Source: UBA11889 sp002313255 (GTDB lineage Bacteria; Pseudomonadota; Gammaproteobacteria; Pseudomonadales; Azotimanducaceae). Taken from it: a stretch of 43,663 bases of DNA. The translations under genes and the position numbers were made by a program. The notes beneath the pieces were generated by a model that saw nothing but the letters and a program-made list of their open reading frames with translations, had not been told where the DNA came from and ran no database searches. This document shows, in pieces, positions 1 to 8,362 of this stretch. Within the stretch, counting starts at the first letter, position 1, and each line of letters starts with the position of its first letter. The stretch spans positions 1 through 43,663 of the forward strand of contig CAJWQX010000029.1 in assembly GCA_913045265.1 (NCBI GenBank). The letters run 5' to 3'.

Positions 1-1409
1 CGCGTATTCAAGAACGTCGTTGGCTCGGGCGTATAGGTTGAAGCGGTTGCCCGGGACCCCCCGCCGCGGCGGCTGGAACCGTATCGATTGACGTCGGACC
101 TGGGCGTGGTAATGAATACTTCATTGCCTTCTAGAAAAAAAAGTCGTTTTTCGGGGAAAAACGTTTCGTAGGCCGTCAGATTGACAACAACGTCATCCGA
201 TTCGACGGAGCCGAAATCGGGTGACAAGGCGGCGGTCAATTGAAGGTTGGTTGAGGGACGCCAAGCAATGTCGGTACCGGCACGTACGTCCTGGTCACTG
301 TTCATTGCATCGTGATTGGCCGAGACGTATGGAAATACGGCGAGTTGTTGTTTTGTTTCGAGTGCCGGCAATCGAATGGGTTGCAAGGCGGACATAAACC
401 GCGGTTGCGTACGGGGTAGCGCAGGCCAGCTGTACTGCTCGTCCATGAACGCTACCTTTCGGTTCACCCAGATACCCATGGTTCTCGCCTGTTTGGCATC
501 GGGAATGGACATCATCGGCCAGGGCAGAAACATCTCGACGCTCCACCCGCCCGGCACCTTAGTGCTTTGGCCTTCCCAGGGGCCGTCCCACTGCTCGCTC
601 ATGCTCCTTTCGGGCGCCACCTTGCCGTCGAGCACCGACCCACCAAGATTCACGACGAACCAGTAACCGTAGAGCCCTTCGCCCGAGGTATCCAAGGTGA
701 TGCCGAAGCCGTCTCGATTAACGAACCTATCGCGGGAAGACAGCCGCGATACCAGGGTATCGTGGGGTTGTTCCATGAATCCGGAGATATAAAGACCTCG
801 GTTGGTGTAGAGGAATCGAGTGATTGTCTGATAAGTAGGCGCTTTCAATGTGTCCGGGCTTGTGACCAGTAAATCATCGTACGCGGGAACCTCAGCCCAG
901 GCCGATTCATCAATTTTTCCGTCGATCACGATGTCGACTGCGTCGAAATAGGGAATCTCTATCACGTCACCCGTTTGCGGAGCCGTTCTTACCGACGTGG
1001 ATCGCACGTCTGCCGTTGTGGGCTGTTGAGGCGCGCGGCGCAACGAGGCAAAAGCGGGGGTAGCTTTTGTAGGTGGTTTGGCCGGCGGGACAGGTTGTTC
1101 TTGCACTGACGTTGTGGGTGCGAACCAACCCGCAATGCCCTGTGTCTGCGTAGCAGTGATCCAGGTATGGGCGTCAGCCTTCGACATTTGATCAGTGACC
1201 ACGCGGTAATGGCGAACGCCTCCCACGGTCACGTTGACGATATCGATGGACACCTCGAGTTGCTTCGATAGCTTGAGGCGCTGGCGTTCCGCGTTATCAC
1301 TGTTCGTGAAACTACCCAGCACCACGACGCCTTCGGTCGCATGGATGGACACTGAAACGTGCATCAGGACAAGTAAGACCGCTGATCGTATTAAGCGCCA
1401 AGTCGTCAA
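1..1409 (-). CDS. SPOR-CBM9-DUF5916 outer-membrane protein (3' end beyond window)
   Basis: At least 469 codons; the C-terminus lies outside the window. A TTG start at 1409-1407 overlaps the stop of the upstream VOC gene (TTGA), suggesting translational coupling. Residues 1-24 form a signal peptide (basic start, hydrophobic core, cleavage after SIHA). Residues 26-98 resemble a SPOR peptidoglycan-binding domain (VLGSF, NAERQ, YRVV). A Pro/Thr/Gln-rich linker follows, then a CBM9-like domain opening with IDGKIDESAW at 162-171. The DUF5916 barrel begins after that; its hallmark FFPEKRLFFLEGNEVF starts at residue 417, followed by TTPR and PTTFLNTR. Known relatives are predicted outer-membrane beta-barrels of unproven function. 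I expect an outer-membrane protein with a periplasmic wall-contacting head. An ATG further in (codon 16) would destroy the signal peptide, so TTG is preferred. Confidence 0.85.
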   Translation of the reverse strand, partial: MTTWRLIRSAVLLVLMHVSVSIHATEGVVVLGSFTNSDNAERQRLKLSKQLEVSIDIVNVTVGGVRHYRVVTDQMSKADAHTWITATQTQGIAGWFAPTTSVQEQPVPPAKPPTKATPAFASLRRAPQQPTTADVRSTSVRTAPQTGDVIEIPYFDAVDIVIDGKIDESAWAEVPAYDDLLVTSPDTLKAPTYQTITRFLYTNRGLYISGFMEQPHDTLVSRLSSRDRFVNRDGFGITLDTSGEGLYGYWFVVNLGGSVLDGKVAPERSMSEQWDGPWEGQSTKVPGGWSVEMFLPWPMMSIPDAKQARTMGIWVNRKVAFMDEQYSWPALPRTQPRFMSALQPIRLPALETKQQLAVFPYVSANHDAMNSDQDVRAGTDIAWRPSTNLQLTAALSPDFGSVESDDVVVNLTAYETFFPEKRLFFLEGNEVFITTPRSDVNRYGSSRRGGGSRATASTYTPEPTTFLNT

Positions 1410-2077
1410 TTGAGTGTCCCGGTGAGTGATTTTCGTTGAGAGATTTCGATCCAGTTGTCGTTAGGATCCTTAATGAACGAGACGTAGGCGACGTCGCCAA
1501 GCCGCACGGGAGCGGCACCTTCTGTCCCCCCTCGATTCAGAATCGAACGATGTTCGGTGACGACGTCATGGACTTGAACCGTGATGTAGCGAAAACCTTG
1601 GCCACGGAGTCCGGAAGGTGTCGGTCGAGGTCCTGGAACAACCTCGATTTGCGAGTCGCCGCAACTAAGCACTGTGCTGGAGACTGGCTCAAGCTCGAGG
1701 ACTTCGCGGTAGAAGCGGAGTAGTCCGGTAACATCGGGCGTCGCCACGCGCAGTCGAAGTTGCGTGACGTCGCCGGGTGGTACCAACGTAACGACGTTGC
1801 CCAGAGGATCGGTGACGTCCGTTTTGGTCGTGACCTTTGCGTCGGCGATGAGCAGCTCGCGGTACCCTGATGGCGGCGAGGGATCCAGGGTTTCACGGGA
1901 ATGGTTGATCTTGATCACGGAATTGCCAAGCACGTGTCGGTGTTGTCGGACGCCACCACCGGTTGGCAGCATTTCGTCGAAGGAGGTACCGACGGTTTGC
2001 GACCAGTGATTGAGCACAGCGCTGCAGTCACCATCGACGAACAGACCCACGTCGATGGCGGGTTTTGCGAGATTCAT
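1406..2077 (-). CDS. VOC-family (glyoxalase/bleomycin-resistance fold) protein
   Basis: 223 residues containing two VOC modules in tandem. The N-terminal half (about 1-105) begins AIDVGLFVDG and ends with DPLGNVV; the C-terminal half (about 106-215) has the classic LRVATPDVTGLLRFYREVLEL opening and the DPNDNWIEI ending. VOC proteins are metal-dependent dioxygenases, isomerases or lyases, or metal-free binding proteins. The closing E of WIEI is the usual metal ligand, but I cannot name a substrate. The gene ends in a TTGA overlap with the outer-membrane protein gene, so the two are probably cotranscribed. The divergent amidohydrolase gene starts about 80 bp away, so the gap 2078-2155 must hold both promoters. 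Confidence 0.9.
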   Translation of the reverse strand: MNLAKPAIDVGLFVDGDCSAVLNHWSQTVGTSFDEMLPTGGGVRQHRHVLGNSVIKINHSRETLDPSPPSGYRELLIADAKVTTKTDVTDPLGNVVTLVPPGDVTQLRLRVATPDVTGLLRFYREVLELEPVSSTVLSCGDSQIEVVPGPRPTPSGLRGQGFRYITVQVHDVVTEHRSILNRGGTEGAAPVRLGDVAYVSFIKDPNDNWIEISQRKSLTGTLN

Positions 2078-2155
2078 AGGCGTTAATGTACCTTAGATGG
2101 CAGAGTCGATGCGATTGGCGAAACTCAATATGATTGACCGACAAAGGAGAACCTG

Positions 2156-3307
2156 ATGAGTACAGCGCTTGCCGAGATCCCCATTATTGATATTGATACC
2201 CATTTTACTGAGCCGAAGGATCTGTGGTTGCGGCGAGCGCCTGCCAAGTTACGCGATGTCGCGCCGCGCGTTGCCGTGAATGCGGATGGAAAACAACAAT
2301 GGGTTGTCGAGGATTTAACTCTCGGTCCGCCGGGGTTTTGCGTTATCGATAAGCAAGGAGCCAAGACGTACGGAACGTTTTCGCTCGATAACTTCGAGGC
2401 CATGACCGATGCGGCGACTCTTCCAGAAGCGAGGCTCGCATCGATGGACGAACTGGGCCTTGAGGTACAGATCCTATACCCAAATATCCTGGGATTCGCG
2501 GGCAGCCGGATCATGCAGGTGAAAGATCCGGACGTCCGTAATTTCTGCGTCACGGCATACAACGATGCCGTCGCCGATTTGCAATCCGATGGCAAAGGAC
2601 GGTTATACCCTCAGGCTCTGTTACCGTTTTGGGATCTGGAGTTGGCGGTACGGGAGCTCGAAAGATGTCACGATGAACTGTCGCTGACGGGTTTCACCAT
2701 GACCGACGCTCCCGAACAATGGCAGCTTCCCTACCTGCATGACAGTTTTTGGGATCCACTCTGGAGCACGGCCCAAGAACGTGGGTTGCCGGTGAATTTT
2801 CACATTGGGTCTGGCACCTCGGTGTCTCCGTGGAAAGGACTTGGAAACAATCGTTCGCTTGCTGCCGTGTCAACGATGATGTTTATGAACAATATGCGTT
2901 GCCTCACCAATTTGATTTTCAGCGGGTTATTGGATCGTTTCCCCTCGCTGAATTTTGTTTCGGTGGAAAGTGGAGTGGGGTGGCTGCCGTTCATGCTTGA
3001 ATCCTGCGAGTACCAGATGGACGAAAATCTCGTGGATCGCGGTGGTCTTGAGCTCCGCCCAATGGAATATTTCAAGAGGCAAATCTATGCGTCCTTTTGG
3101 TTTGAGAAAACAAGTATCGCGCACACCGTGGAAGTTCTTGGGAATGGAAACATCATGTTTGAGACCGATTTTCCTCATCCGACATGTCTTTATCCGGGCG
3201 TTAGAGACCATGTTGAAGCGTGTTTGGGTGATCAGGATCGGCAGACGCAGGAAAACATATTGTTCCGCACCGCTGCCAACGTTTACGGCATCGCATTGAA
3301 TAACTAA
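2156..3307 (+). CDS. Amidohydrolase family 2 metal-dependent hydrolase
   Basis: 383 residues with the amidohydro_2 (PF04909-type) layout. IIDIDTHFTEP near the N-terminus gives the D-x-H style metal site (D14, H16). VNFHIGSG in the middle supplies a further His on a TIM-barrel strand, FVSVESGVGWLPFMLE is the usual late strand, and ETDFPHPT carries the catalytic Asp (the motif in relatives is SDYPH or TDFPH). Such enzymes hydrolyse or decarboxylate cyclic and aromatic compounds. A strong ribosome-binding site (AAAGGAG) precedes the ATG. The CoA-transferase gene follows after 15 bp, pointing to an operon. A second paralogue with the same organisation lies at 36326-37486. Substrate unknown. Confidence 0.93.
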   Translation: MSTALAEIPIIDIDTHFTEPKDLWLRRAPAKLRDVAPRVAVNADGKQQWVVEDLTLGPPGFCVIDKQGAKTYGTFSLDNFEAMTDAATLPEARLASMDELGLEVQILYPNILGFAGSRIMQVKDPDVRNFCVTAYNDAVADLQSDGKGRLYPQALLPFWDLELAVRELERCHDELSLTGFTMTDAPEQWQLPYLHDSFWDPLWSTAQERGLPVNFHIGSGTSVSPWKGLGNNRSLAAVSTMMFMNNMRCLTNLIFSGLLDRFPSLNFVSVESGVGWLPFMLESCEYQMDENLVDRGGLELRPMEYFKRQIYASFWFEKTSIAHTVEVLGNGNIMFETDFPHPTCLYPGVRDHVEACLGDQDRQTQENILFRTAANVYGIALNN

Positions 3308-3322
3308 CCAAGAGATATAGCG

Positions 3323-5689
3323 ATGGGCGCTGCGCTGTTGCGCGGGTATCGGGTTGTCGAAATAGCCCACCCGCTGACCGAATACGCTGGCTTGGTGTTG
3401 GCTGGCCTTGGCGCTGACGTGTACCTGGTGGAGCCTCCGCAAGGGTCGACGACGAGGCAAAGGAACCCCCGGGTGCCGGGAGCCGGTGATTCGGCAAGGG
3501 GGAGCATTGCCTTCCTCTCTCGCAACATGAATAAAAAGAGCGTCGTGATCGATGCGTCGAACAGCAACGACAGGAATCTGCTCGATCGGCTGGTCGAACG
3601 ATCCGATGTACTCATCAAGAGTAGCGATTCCGAACTCGCTTCGTGCGTCGCTGATGAGACCTTACCTACGGTCGTGACCATCACCGACCGGCGTCGACTG
3701 GGGACGTCATCCATCGTCAGTTTTGCGGCCAGTGGAGGACTGGCATCGAGCGGTTGGCCGCATCAAGCGCCATGCAATGCTCCTTCGTGGCTAGCGTTGG
3801 ACGGGACATCGATTTATGCCGCGACCATGGCGCTCATGGGTACCCTTGCGTACCGGCGTGGCGGCGGGTTGATGCGTTACGAAATTCCATTTGAGGAGGC
3901 GGCGGTCGCCGCAATTACACCCTGGACCCGGCCGTTGCATTCATACGGTATGCACGCTGCTGGTCAGGGTGTTGTCACGGCCCGCGTCGGCGCTGCGGCC
4001 TTACCGATTTACGAAGCGCTAGACGGTTATGTACGAGCACTGGCGGTGACCCCTGGCCAGTGGAACGCGTTTGTCGAAGTCCTCGGTTGTCCAGAGGACA
4101 TTGTTAATGGTCCTTGGGCAGATCCAACCTTTCGCATGGAAAACGCCGATGCACTCTATATGGTGTGTTCCGAGATTACTCGTACGATGCGTGTGGATGA
4201 CATGTTTCGGCGGGGCCAGTCTCTGGGTCTCACCATAACCCCTGTTTATTCACTGAATGCATTTCGCGAGGATCCTCATGTTGTAGGCAGAGAGTTGTTT
4301 ACTTCAATTGACGATCCTGAGTTCGGCACGCTTGAACTTATGCGGTCCCCGATTCGGATCGGGGAATCGAACGATAAGTCCATCGTCGTGCCGGCGCCTG
4401 CCCTCGGTAACGCCAATCTCGAAGTGCTTGAGATCGCCAAAGCGCCTCGCCCCGAAGCGGTGCCGTGCGTCGACGGAATGGATCCCGCCAGACCGCTGGT
4501 TGGGACGCGGGTGCTGCAGTTAGGTGTCGGCGCCGTTGTTCCGGAGGCTGCATCGTTGCTTGGTCTTTTTGGTGCAGACGTGATCAAGGTGGAGTCGGCG
4601 ACGCGCGTCGATTTTCTCCGGCAGATGGGTCTGAACGGCTACATGGATGTTAACAACTGCCCGACCTTCAACCAGTTGAATCTGGGCACGCGTAGCGTCG
4701 CCGTTGATATGACACACGAGAGAGGCAAGAACCTAATTCGCGATTTGGCCGGGCATTGCGACGTTGTCATGGAAAATATGCGGGGCGGGGTTGTGGGCCG
4801 TTGGGGCCTCGACTACGAGGGAGCGAGTGCCGCACGCGGTGACGTCGTGTATCTAAGTAGTCAAGGACTAGGCCAAGGCCTGTACGATGGTTTTCAGACG
4901 TACGGCCCCAACCTGCAGACATTTTCCGGAGTCACGTCACAGTGGTCGCATCCGGACGATCCGTATCCTGTGGGCACGAACCTCAACCATCCTGATCACA
5001 TGGCCGGTAAACAAGCTTTGGTGCCGATGCTTGCCGCATTGATCAATCGCGATAGCAATGGGCTGGGGTGTTTTATCGAGGCGGCACAGTTTGAGACCGC
5101 CGCGTATCTGATTGGCGATCGTTTCTTGCAGCAGTTTTACGAAGACGGCGAAATTCGGCCGCTGGGTAATACCAGCATCGACATGGCACCCCATGGTTGT
5201 TACCAGGTCCAAGACGAGGATCGCTGGGTCGCGTTCGCCGTTGAAGACGACGCGCAATGGGCTCGCTTGCGAAGTACGTTGAATGAACCGTGGATGGAAG
5301 ACGCAACGTACGCGACTGCGGCCGGCCGGCTTGCTGCGGCTAGTGAGCTTGATGTTCGCTTCAGTGAATGGGCAAAGACCAAGCGCCTAGACGAGGTTGA
5401 AGAGAGCATGCGAACCGCTGAGGTGCCTTGTTCGAGGGTCGTTACGGGGGACGATATGGCAGCCGATGAGCGCGCCCATGCATCGGGTTTTTTTCCGGCG
5501 GTTTCGCATCCATCAGCAGAAACGCGCTATTACACGGGGATCCCGGTTTTGTTGCGGGGACAAGGCCGGCCGGCGACGCGCCGACCGCCCATGTTGGGCG
5601 AGCATACCGAGCAGGTCCTATACGAACTACTTTGCCTCACACCGAGTGAGGTGAATACCCTCATGGCAGAAAAAACCGTTGGCTGCTAA
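3323..5689 (+). CDS. Double-domain CaiB/BaiF (class III) CoA transferase
   Basis: 788 residues, about twice the usual 380-400, made of two class III CoA-transferase units. Unit 1 (about 1-380) opens with RGYRVVEIAHPLTEYAGLVLAGLGADVYLVE. Unit 2 (about 388-788) opens with LVGTRVLQLGVGAVVPEAASLLGLFGADVIKVE. In unit 2 the NHPDHMAG segment places D558 at the family's nucleophilic Asp. In unit 1 the equivalent stretch is SWLALDGTSIYAA with D160, offset by about one residue from the usual ADLAAG pattern, so activity of this half is less certain. These enzymes move CoA between acyl-CoAs and free acids and usually activate a substrate before beta-oxidation. The gene is cotranscribed with the upstream amidohydrolase. 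The start follows a weak AAGAGAT site. Confidence 0.93.
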   Translation: MGAALLRGYRVVEIAHPLTEYAGLVLAGLGADVYLVEPPQGSTTRQRNPRVPGAGDSARGSIAFLSRNMNKKSVVIDASNSNDRNLLDRLVERSDVLIKSSDSELASCVADETLPTVVTITDRRRLGTSSIVSFAASGGLASSGWPHQAPCNAPSWLALDGTSIYAATMALMGTLAYRRGGGLMRYEIPFEEAAVAAITPWTRPLHSYGMHAAGQGVVTARVGAAALPIYEALDGYVRALAVTPGQWNAFVEVLGCPEDIVNGPWADPTFRMENADALYMVCSEITRTMRVDDMFRRGQSLGLTITPVYSLNAFREDPHVVGRELFTSIDDPEFGTLELMRSPIRIGESNDKSIVVPAPALGNANLEVLEIAKAPRPEAVPCVDGMDPARPLVGTRVLQLGVGAVVPEAASLLGLFGADVIKVESATRVDFLRQMGLNGYMDVNNCPTFNQLNLGTRSVAVDMTHERGKNLIRDLAGHCDVVMENMRGGVVGRWGLDYEGASAARGDVVYLSSQGLGQGLYDGFQTYGPNLQTFSGVTSQWSHPDDPYPVGTNLNHPDHMAGKQALVPMLAALINRDSNGLGCFIEAAQFETAAYLIGDRFLQQFYEDGEIRPLGNTSIDMAPHGCYQVQDEDRWVAFAVEDDAQWARLRSTLNEPWMEDATYATAAGRLAAASELDVRFSEWAKTKRLDEVEESMRTAEVPCSRVVTGDDMAADERAHASGFFPAVSHPSAETRYYTGIPVLLRGQGRPATRRPPMLGEHTEQVLYELLCLTPSEVNTLMAEKTVGC

Positions 5690-5820
5690 TTTCGGAGTCG
5701 CGCCGAAACGTCGTTGTCTCGAGCCCCCAATGTTGCTGAATCCGTGTTTCAAAAAGTGAAACCCAAGATCGTTGCGGCTTTGACGATCACGTACGCCCGT
5801 GGTCTAGCGAGAGGGCGGTT

Positions 5821-6372
5821 ATGAGTATTGATTCGGCTGCTCTGCTTATCGAGCAAATTATAATCACGATGATGACGACCGATGCAGGAGAGTCTTCGGA
5901 ACTGGGGTCTCTTTTCGAGAAGCTTCAACTAATGCAACCGGGGGAAGAGAGCCGACAGGTAGAAAACAGGATTTGGGAGGTTTGGTGTGACCACGAAGAA
6001 CCGGAAGCAGTCGAGGCGATGGAACACGTTGTCCAGGCTCTTAACCAGGGTTCGTTGGCCGACGCCAACGAAAGGCTAAACCACATGGTTAATCGGTGGC
6101 CGACATGGGCTGAAGCGTGGAACAAGCGTGCCACGTTGCGGTTTGTCGAGGAACGAGATCTCGAAAGCATGCAGGACATCGAGCGGACCTTACAGCTGGA
6201 GCCGCGGCATTTTGGCGCAATCAGTGGCTTTGGGCAGATATGCATGCGGGCCGGCGACGTTGCTAGCGCGGTAGTCGCGTTCGAGAGAGCTGTACGTCTT
6301 AATCCGAATTTCGAAGATATTCGAAAAGCGATTGCATACCTGGAACGAGAGCTCCCGAGGACCCTGCACTGA
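5821..6372 (+). CDS. Tetratricopeptide-repeat protein
   Basis: 183 residues. Roughly residues 65-175 are TPR helices: a degenerate repeat around LNQGSLADANERLNHMVNRWPTWAEAWNKRATL, then DLESMQDIERTLQLEPRHFGAISGFGQICMRAGD, then VASAVVAFERAVRLNPNF. The N-terminal 30 residues are hydrophobic but acidic and do not make a convincing signal peptide. An in-frame stop lies about 30 codons upstream of the ATG with no better start between. TPR proteins are protein-interaction scaffolds. The whole resembles a short TPR family common in Pseudomonadota, whose function is unknown. It lies 131 bp after the CoA transferase and 62 bp before the MaoC pair on the same strand. Confidence 0.85.
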   Translation: MSIDSAALLIEQIIITMMTTDAGESSELGSLFEKLQLMQPGEESRQVENRIWEVWCDHEEPEAVEAMEHVVQALNQGSLADANERLNHMVNRWPTWAEAWNKRATLRFVEERDLESMQDIERTLQLEPRHFGAISGFGQICMRAGDVASAVVAFERAVRLNPNFEDIRKAIAYLERELPRTLH

Positions 6373-6434
6373 TAACGAACGATGCCGGGGATGTTAGTAT
6401 CGACGGTCGTCGCAAGAACTAGGGGAAAAGGGGT

Positions 6435-6881
6435 TTGGAAACGGATATTGAAGAACTTCGTTCGGGTTTTTTGAACGAAGAATTTGACGAAGTAACCTTC
6501 GAGATCGATGGTGAACGTTTTGCGGAATATGCGCTTAGCTGTGGCGAGCAAGCCCCTCGCTTTACCGACCCTGCACACGCCGACTTTCAGGCTCCGCCGA
6601 CGTTTGTATCAACCCTGGTTGGGGGTCGATCGCTACCGGTCGACTTTCCACGGTTGGGTGGCGTTGGCATGGATGCGGGGAAAGGGGTTGAGTGGATGGC
6701 GCCTATTCGGGCAGGGGCAACGCTAACTGGAAAATCGCACTTGCACGACATTTATACGAAAACCGGAAGATCGGGTCGCATGATTTTTCTCGTCACGCGG
6801 ATGGAACTCTTTGATGAGGAGGGGGTTCATGTGGCGAATGCCGACACCAGGACGGTTATGAGGGAGAGGCCCAGTGAGTGA
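6435..6881 (+). CDS. MaoC-like hot-dog protein, N-terminal-half type (FAS1-like dehydratase)
   Basis: 148 residues, TTG start at 6435 after a purine-rich AGGGGAAAAGGGG site. The fold is the MaoC_dehydrat_N type: an early helix with YALSCGEQAPRFTDPAHADFQAPPTFVSTLVGG, then the beta strands ending VANADTRTVMRERP. This half normally pairs with a second hot-dog subunit to form an enoyl-CoA hydratase. In hydratase 2 enzymes the catalytic pattern is GDxNPxHxD; here the corresponding residues read GEQAPRFTD, so the Asp is Glu and the His is Phe. Its stop overlaps the next gene by 8 bp, consistent with a heteromeric partner encoded by 6874-7296. Confidence 0.85.
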   Translation: METDIEELRSGFLNEEFDEVTFEIDGERFAEYALSCGEQAPRFTDPAHADFQAPPTFVSTLVGGRSLPVDFPRLGGVGMDAGKGVEWMAPIRAGATLTGKSHLHDIYTKTGRSGRMIFLVTRMELFDEEGVHVANADTRTVMRERPSE

Positions 6882-7296
6882 AACCGTAACGACTGTGAGC
6901 GATGTGGAATTCGGGGCTGAAATACCGACGTTTACGCCAGATACCAGTCTCGAGAACGTTAAACGGTTTGGTAAGTTCGTTGGGTGGGGCGGTCCCCGAT
7001 TTACCGATCATGAGGCGGCGCGGAAAGAGGGTTTTCCGGGCGCGTTGGTACCGGGCGTTATGAGCCAGGGATTTTTGGGGGCGATGATCCATCGATGGGC
7101 ACCATCGTCTGAAATTGTGGCCATTGATACGGTGTTCCGAGCACCTGTACTAGTCGACGAGCCTCACCAGATTGTGGGTGTCGTCACGGACGTCGACGAA
7201 GAAGCCGGGTGCGTCGAAATCGATATTACGATCACCAACGAAGCCGAAGAAACGCGGGTTTTTGGAACGGCCACCGTCAAGCTGCCGACGGGATGA
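6874..7296 (+). CDS. MaoC-like hot-dog protein, partner subunit
   Basis: 140 residues, GTG start at 6874 inside the end of the preceding gene. The MaoC core is FGKFVGWGGPRFTDHEAARKEGFPGALVPGVMSQGFLGAMIHRW, followed by five strands ending RVFGTATVKLPTG. The central helix and the GFPGALVPG loop are typical of the R-specific hydratase family. The catalytic Asp-His dyad of that family is not visible: the segment reads GGPRFTD where GDxNPxHxD is expected. The overlap and matching size suggest an obligate heterodimer with the upstream protein, as in actinobacterial HadAB- or ChsH1/ChsH2-type hydratases. Whether this pair is catalytic is open. Confidence 0.85.
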   Translation: MSETVTTVSDVEFGAEIPTFTPDTSLENVKRFGKFVGWGGPRFTDHEAARKEGFPGALVPGVMSQGFLGAMIHRWAPSSEIVAIDTVFRAPVLVDEPHQIVGVVTDVDEEAGCVEIDITITNEAEETRVFGTATVKLPTG

Positions 7297-7441
7297 GCCT
7301 TGACAACGAAGGTGTTCGAATGATGTTAGGTGTCTTGGCTATTTGCGGCAAAGTGCATGTTTCAAAAGTAACCCAGCGCAATCGGCATATCGCCGTTTAT
7401 TACCCTTAACGGTCGTTGCTTCGCAGCTTAAAGCACGCTGC

Positions 7442-7457
7442 ATGAGCCTGGGCTCAT
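7442..7457. repeat. 16-bp palindrome upstream of the SDR gene
   Basis: ATGAGCC and GGCTCAT form a perfect 7-bp inverted repeat separated by two bases. The right half GGGCTCAT recurs at 7521-7528, just before the ribosome site of the SDR gene. The position and symmetry would suit an operator bound by a dimeric regulator. No regulator gene is in the window, so this is an inference from symmetry alone. Confidence 0.35.
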
Positions 7458-7546
7458 CATTCGATTCATGGAACGCGACGCGGGCATAGCCTTTTGACGG
7501 GTAAGGGGATACTAGGATTCGGGCTCATTTCAACAAGGAGCATGGC

Positions 7547-8362
7547 GTGGTTGGACGTTTGTCTGGGAAAGTGGCGGTGATTACGGGCGGAACCAGTGGT
7601 ATTGGTGCTGCGACCGCGGAGCTGTTTGTTGCGGAAGGTGCTGAGGTATTGCTCACGGGCCGTTCGCGTGACAAAGGTAACGCCCTGGCTGAAAAACTAG
7701 GGAACGCGGCCGTATACCATGAGGCCGACGTGACGCAAGAAGCGGACGTCAAGGCGACCATCGACCAGGCACTGGACCGATTTGGAAAACTCGACATTTT
7801 ATTCAATAACGCGGGAGGTCCAACGCCAGGGGACGTGAACGGTATTACTCCCGAGCAAATTCGATACGGCGTTGACCTCTTGCTCACCAGCGTCGCGCTG
7901 GGGATTCGCTACGCCATTGAACCCATGAAAGCTTCTGGCGGTGGGTCGATTATCAATAACTCGAGTATTGCGGGTCTCCGATACCGACAAGGTAATGTGC
8001 TTTATTCTGTTCTCAAGGCGGCGGTTTCACATTACACGAGGATGGCCGGTATCGAACTTGGTCCGCACAGCATTCGGGTGAACACCATTTCTCCGGGTGC
8101 GATTGCGACGCCTATATTCTGGGGCGGTTCGGCTCGAGCCAATACGCTTACCGATGAAGACAATGATCGCAAGATGCAGAAATTGCAGGCCAACTTATCT
8201 CGTGCCACACCGCTACCTCGGAGCGGGTTGTCGATGGATATCGCGGAAGCTGCGCTGTTCCTCGCGAGTGATGCGGGCAGTTACGTCAATTGTCATGACC
8301 TCGTCGTGGACGGGGGGCGTACGTCAATGTTTATGGAGCCGCCGGTCCCGGGTTCTTCATGA
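7547..8362 (+). CDS. SDR-family NAD(P)-dependent oxidoreductase
   Basis: 271 residues. The GTG at 7547 is chosen because AAGGAG (7535-7540) is 6 bp upstream and the ATG at 7542 is out of frame. Classical SDR features: nucleotide-binding TGGTSGIG at 13-20, NNAG in the middle, catalytic Ser in NSSIAG, Y153 and K157 (YSVLK), and the C-terminal DLVVDGG. The enzyme oxidises or reduces a secondary alcohol or ketone, probably a hydroxyacyl-type intermediate given the neighbours. It stands 250 bp after the MaoC pair, with a palindrome (7442-7457) in the gap, so it may have its own promoter. Its 3' end overlaps the convergent acyl-CoA dehydrogenase gene by 32 bp. Confidence 0.95.
   Translation: MVGRLSGKVAVITGGTSGIGAATAELFVAEGAEVLLTGRSRDKGNALAEKLGNAAVYHEADVTQEADVKATIDQALDRFGKLDILFNNAGGPTPGDVNGITPEQIRYGVDLLLTSVALGIRYAIEPMKASGGGSIINNSSIAGLRYRQGNVLYSVLKAAVSHYTRMAGIELGPHSIRVNTISPGAIATPIFWGGSARANTLTDEDNDRKMQKLQANLSRATPLPRSGLSMDIAEAALFLASDAGSYVNCHDLVVDGGRTSMFMEPPVPGSS

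Noticed and set aside
1..170. Possible frameshift in the DUF5916 gene, because another frame reads RFNLYARANDVLEYA
   Set aside because: The main frame ends PTTFLNTR, as expected for this family, so the other frame is probably chance.
295..872. Several plus- and minus-strand ORFs of 60-120 codons
   Set aside because: They run opposite to or out of frame with the SPOR/CBM9/DUF5916 gene, which has clear family motifs throughout this region.
7293..7409. 38-codon ORF starting ATGA-overlapping the second MaoC gene
   Set aside because: No ribosome site beyond the preceding gene, no recognisable family and no neighbour support; the overlap alone is weak.
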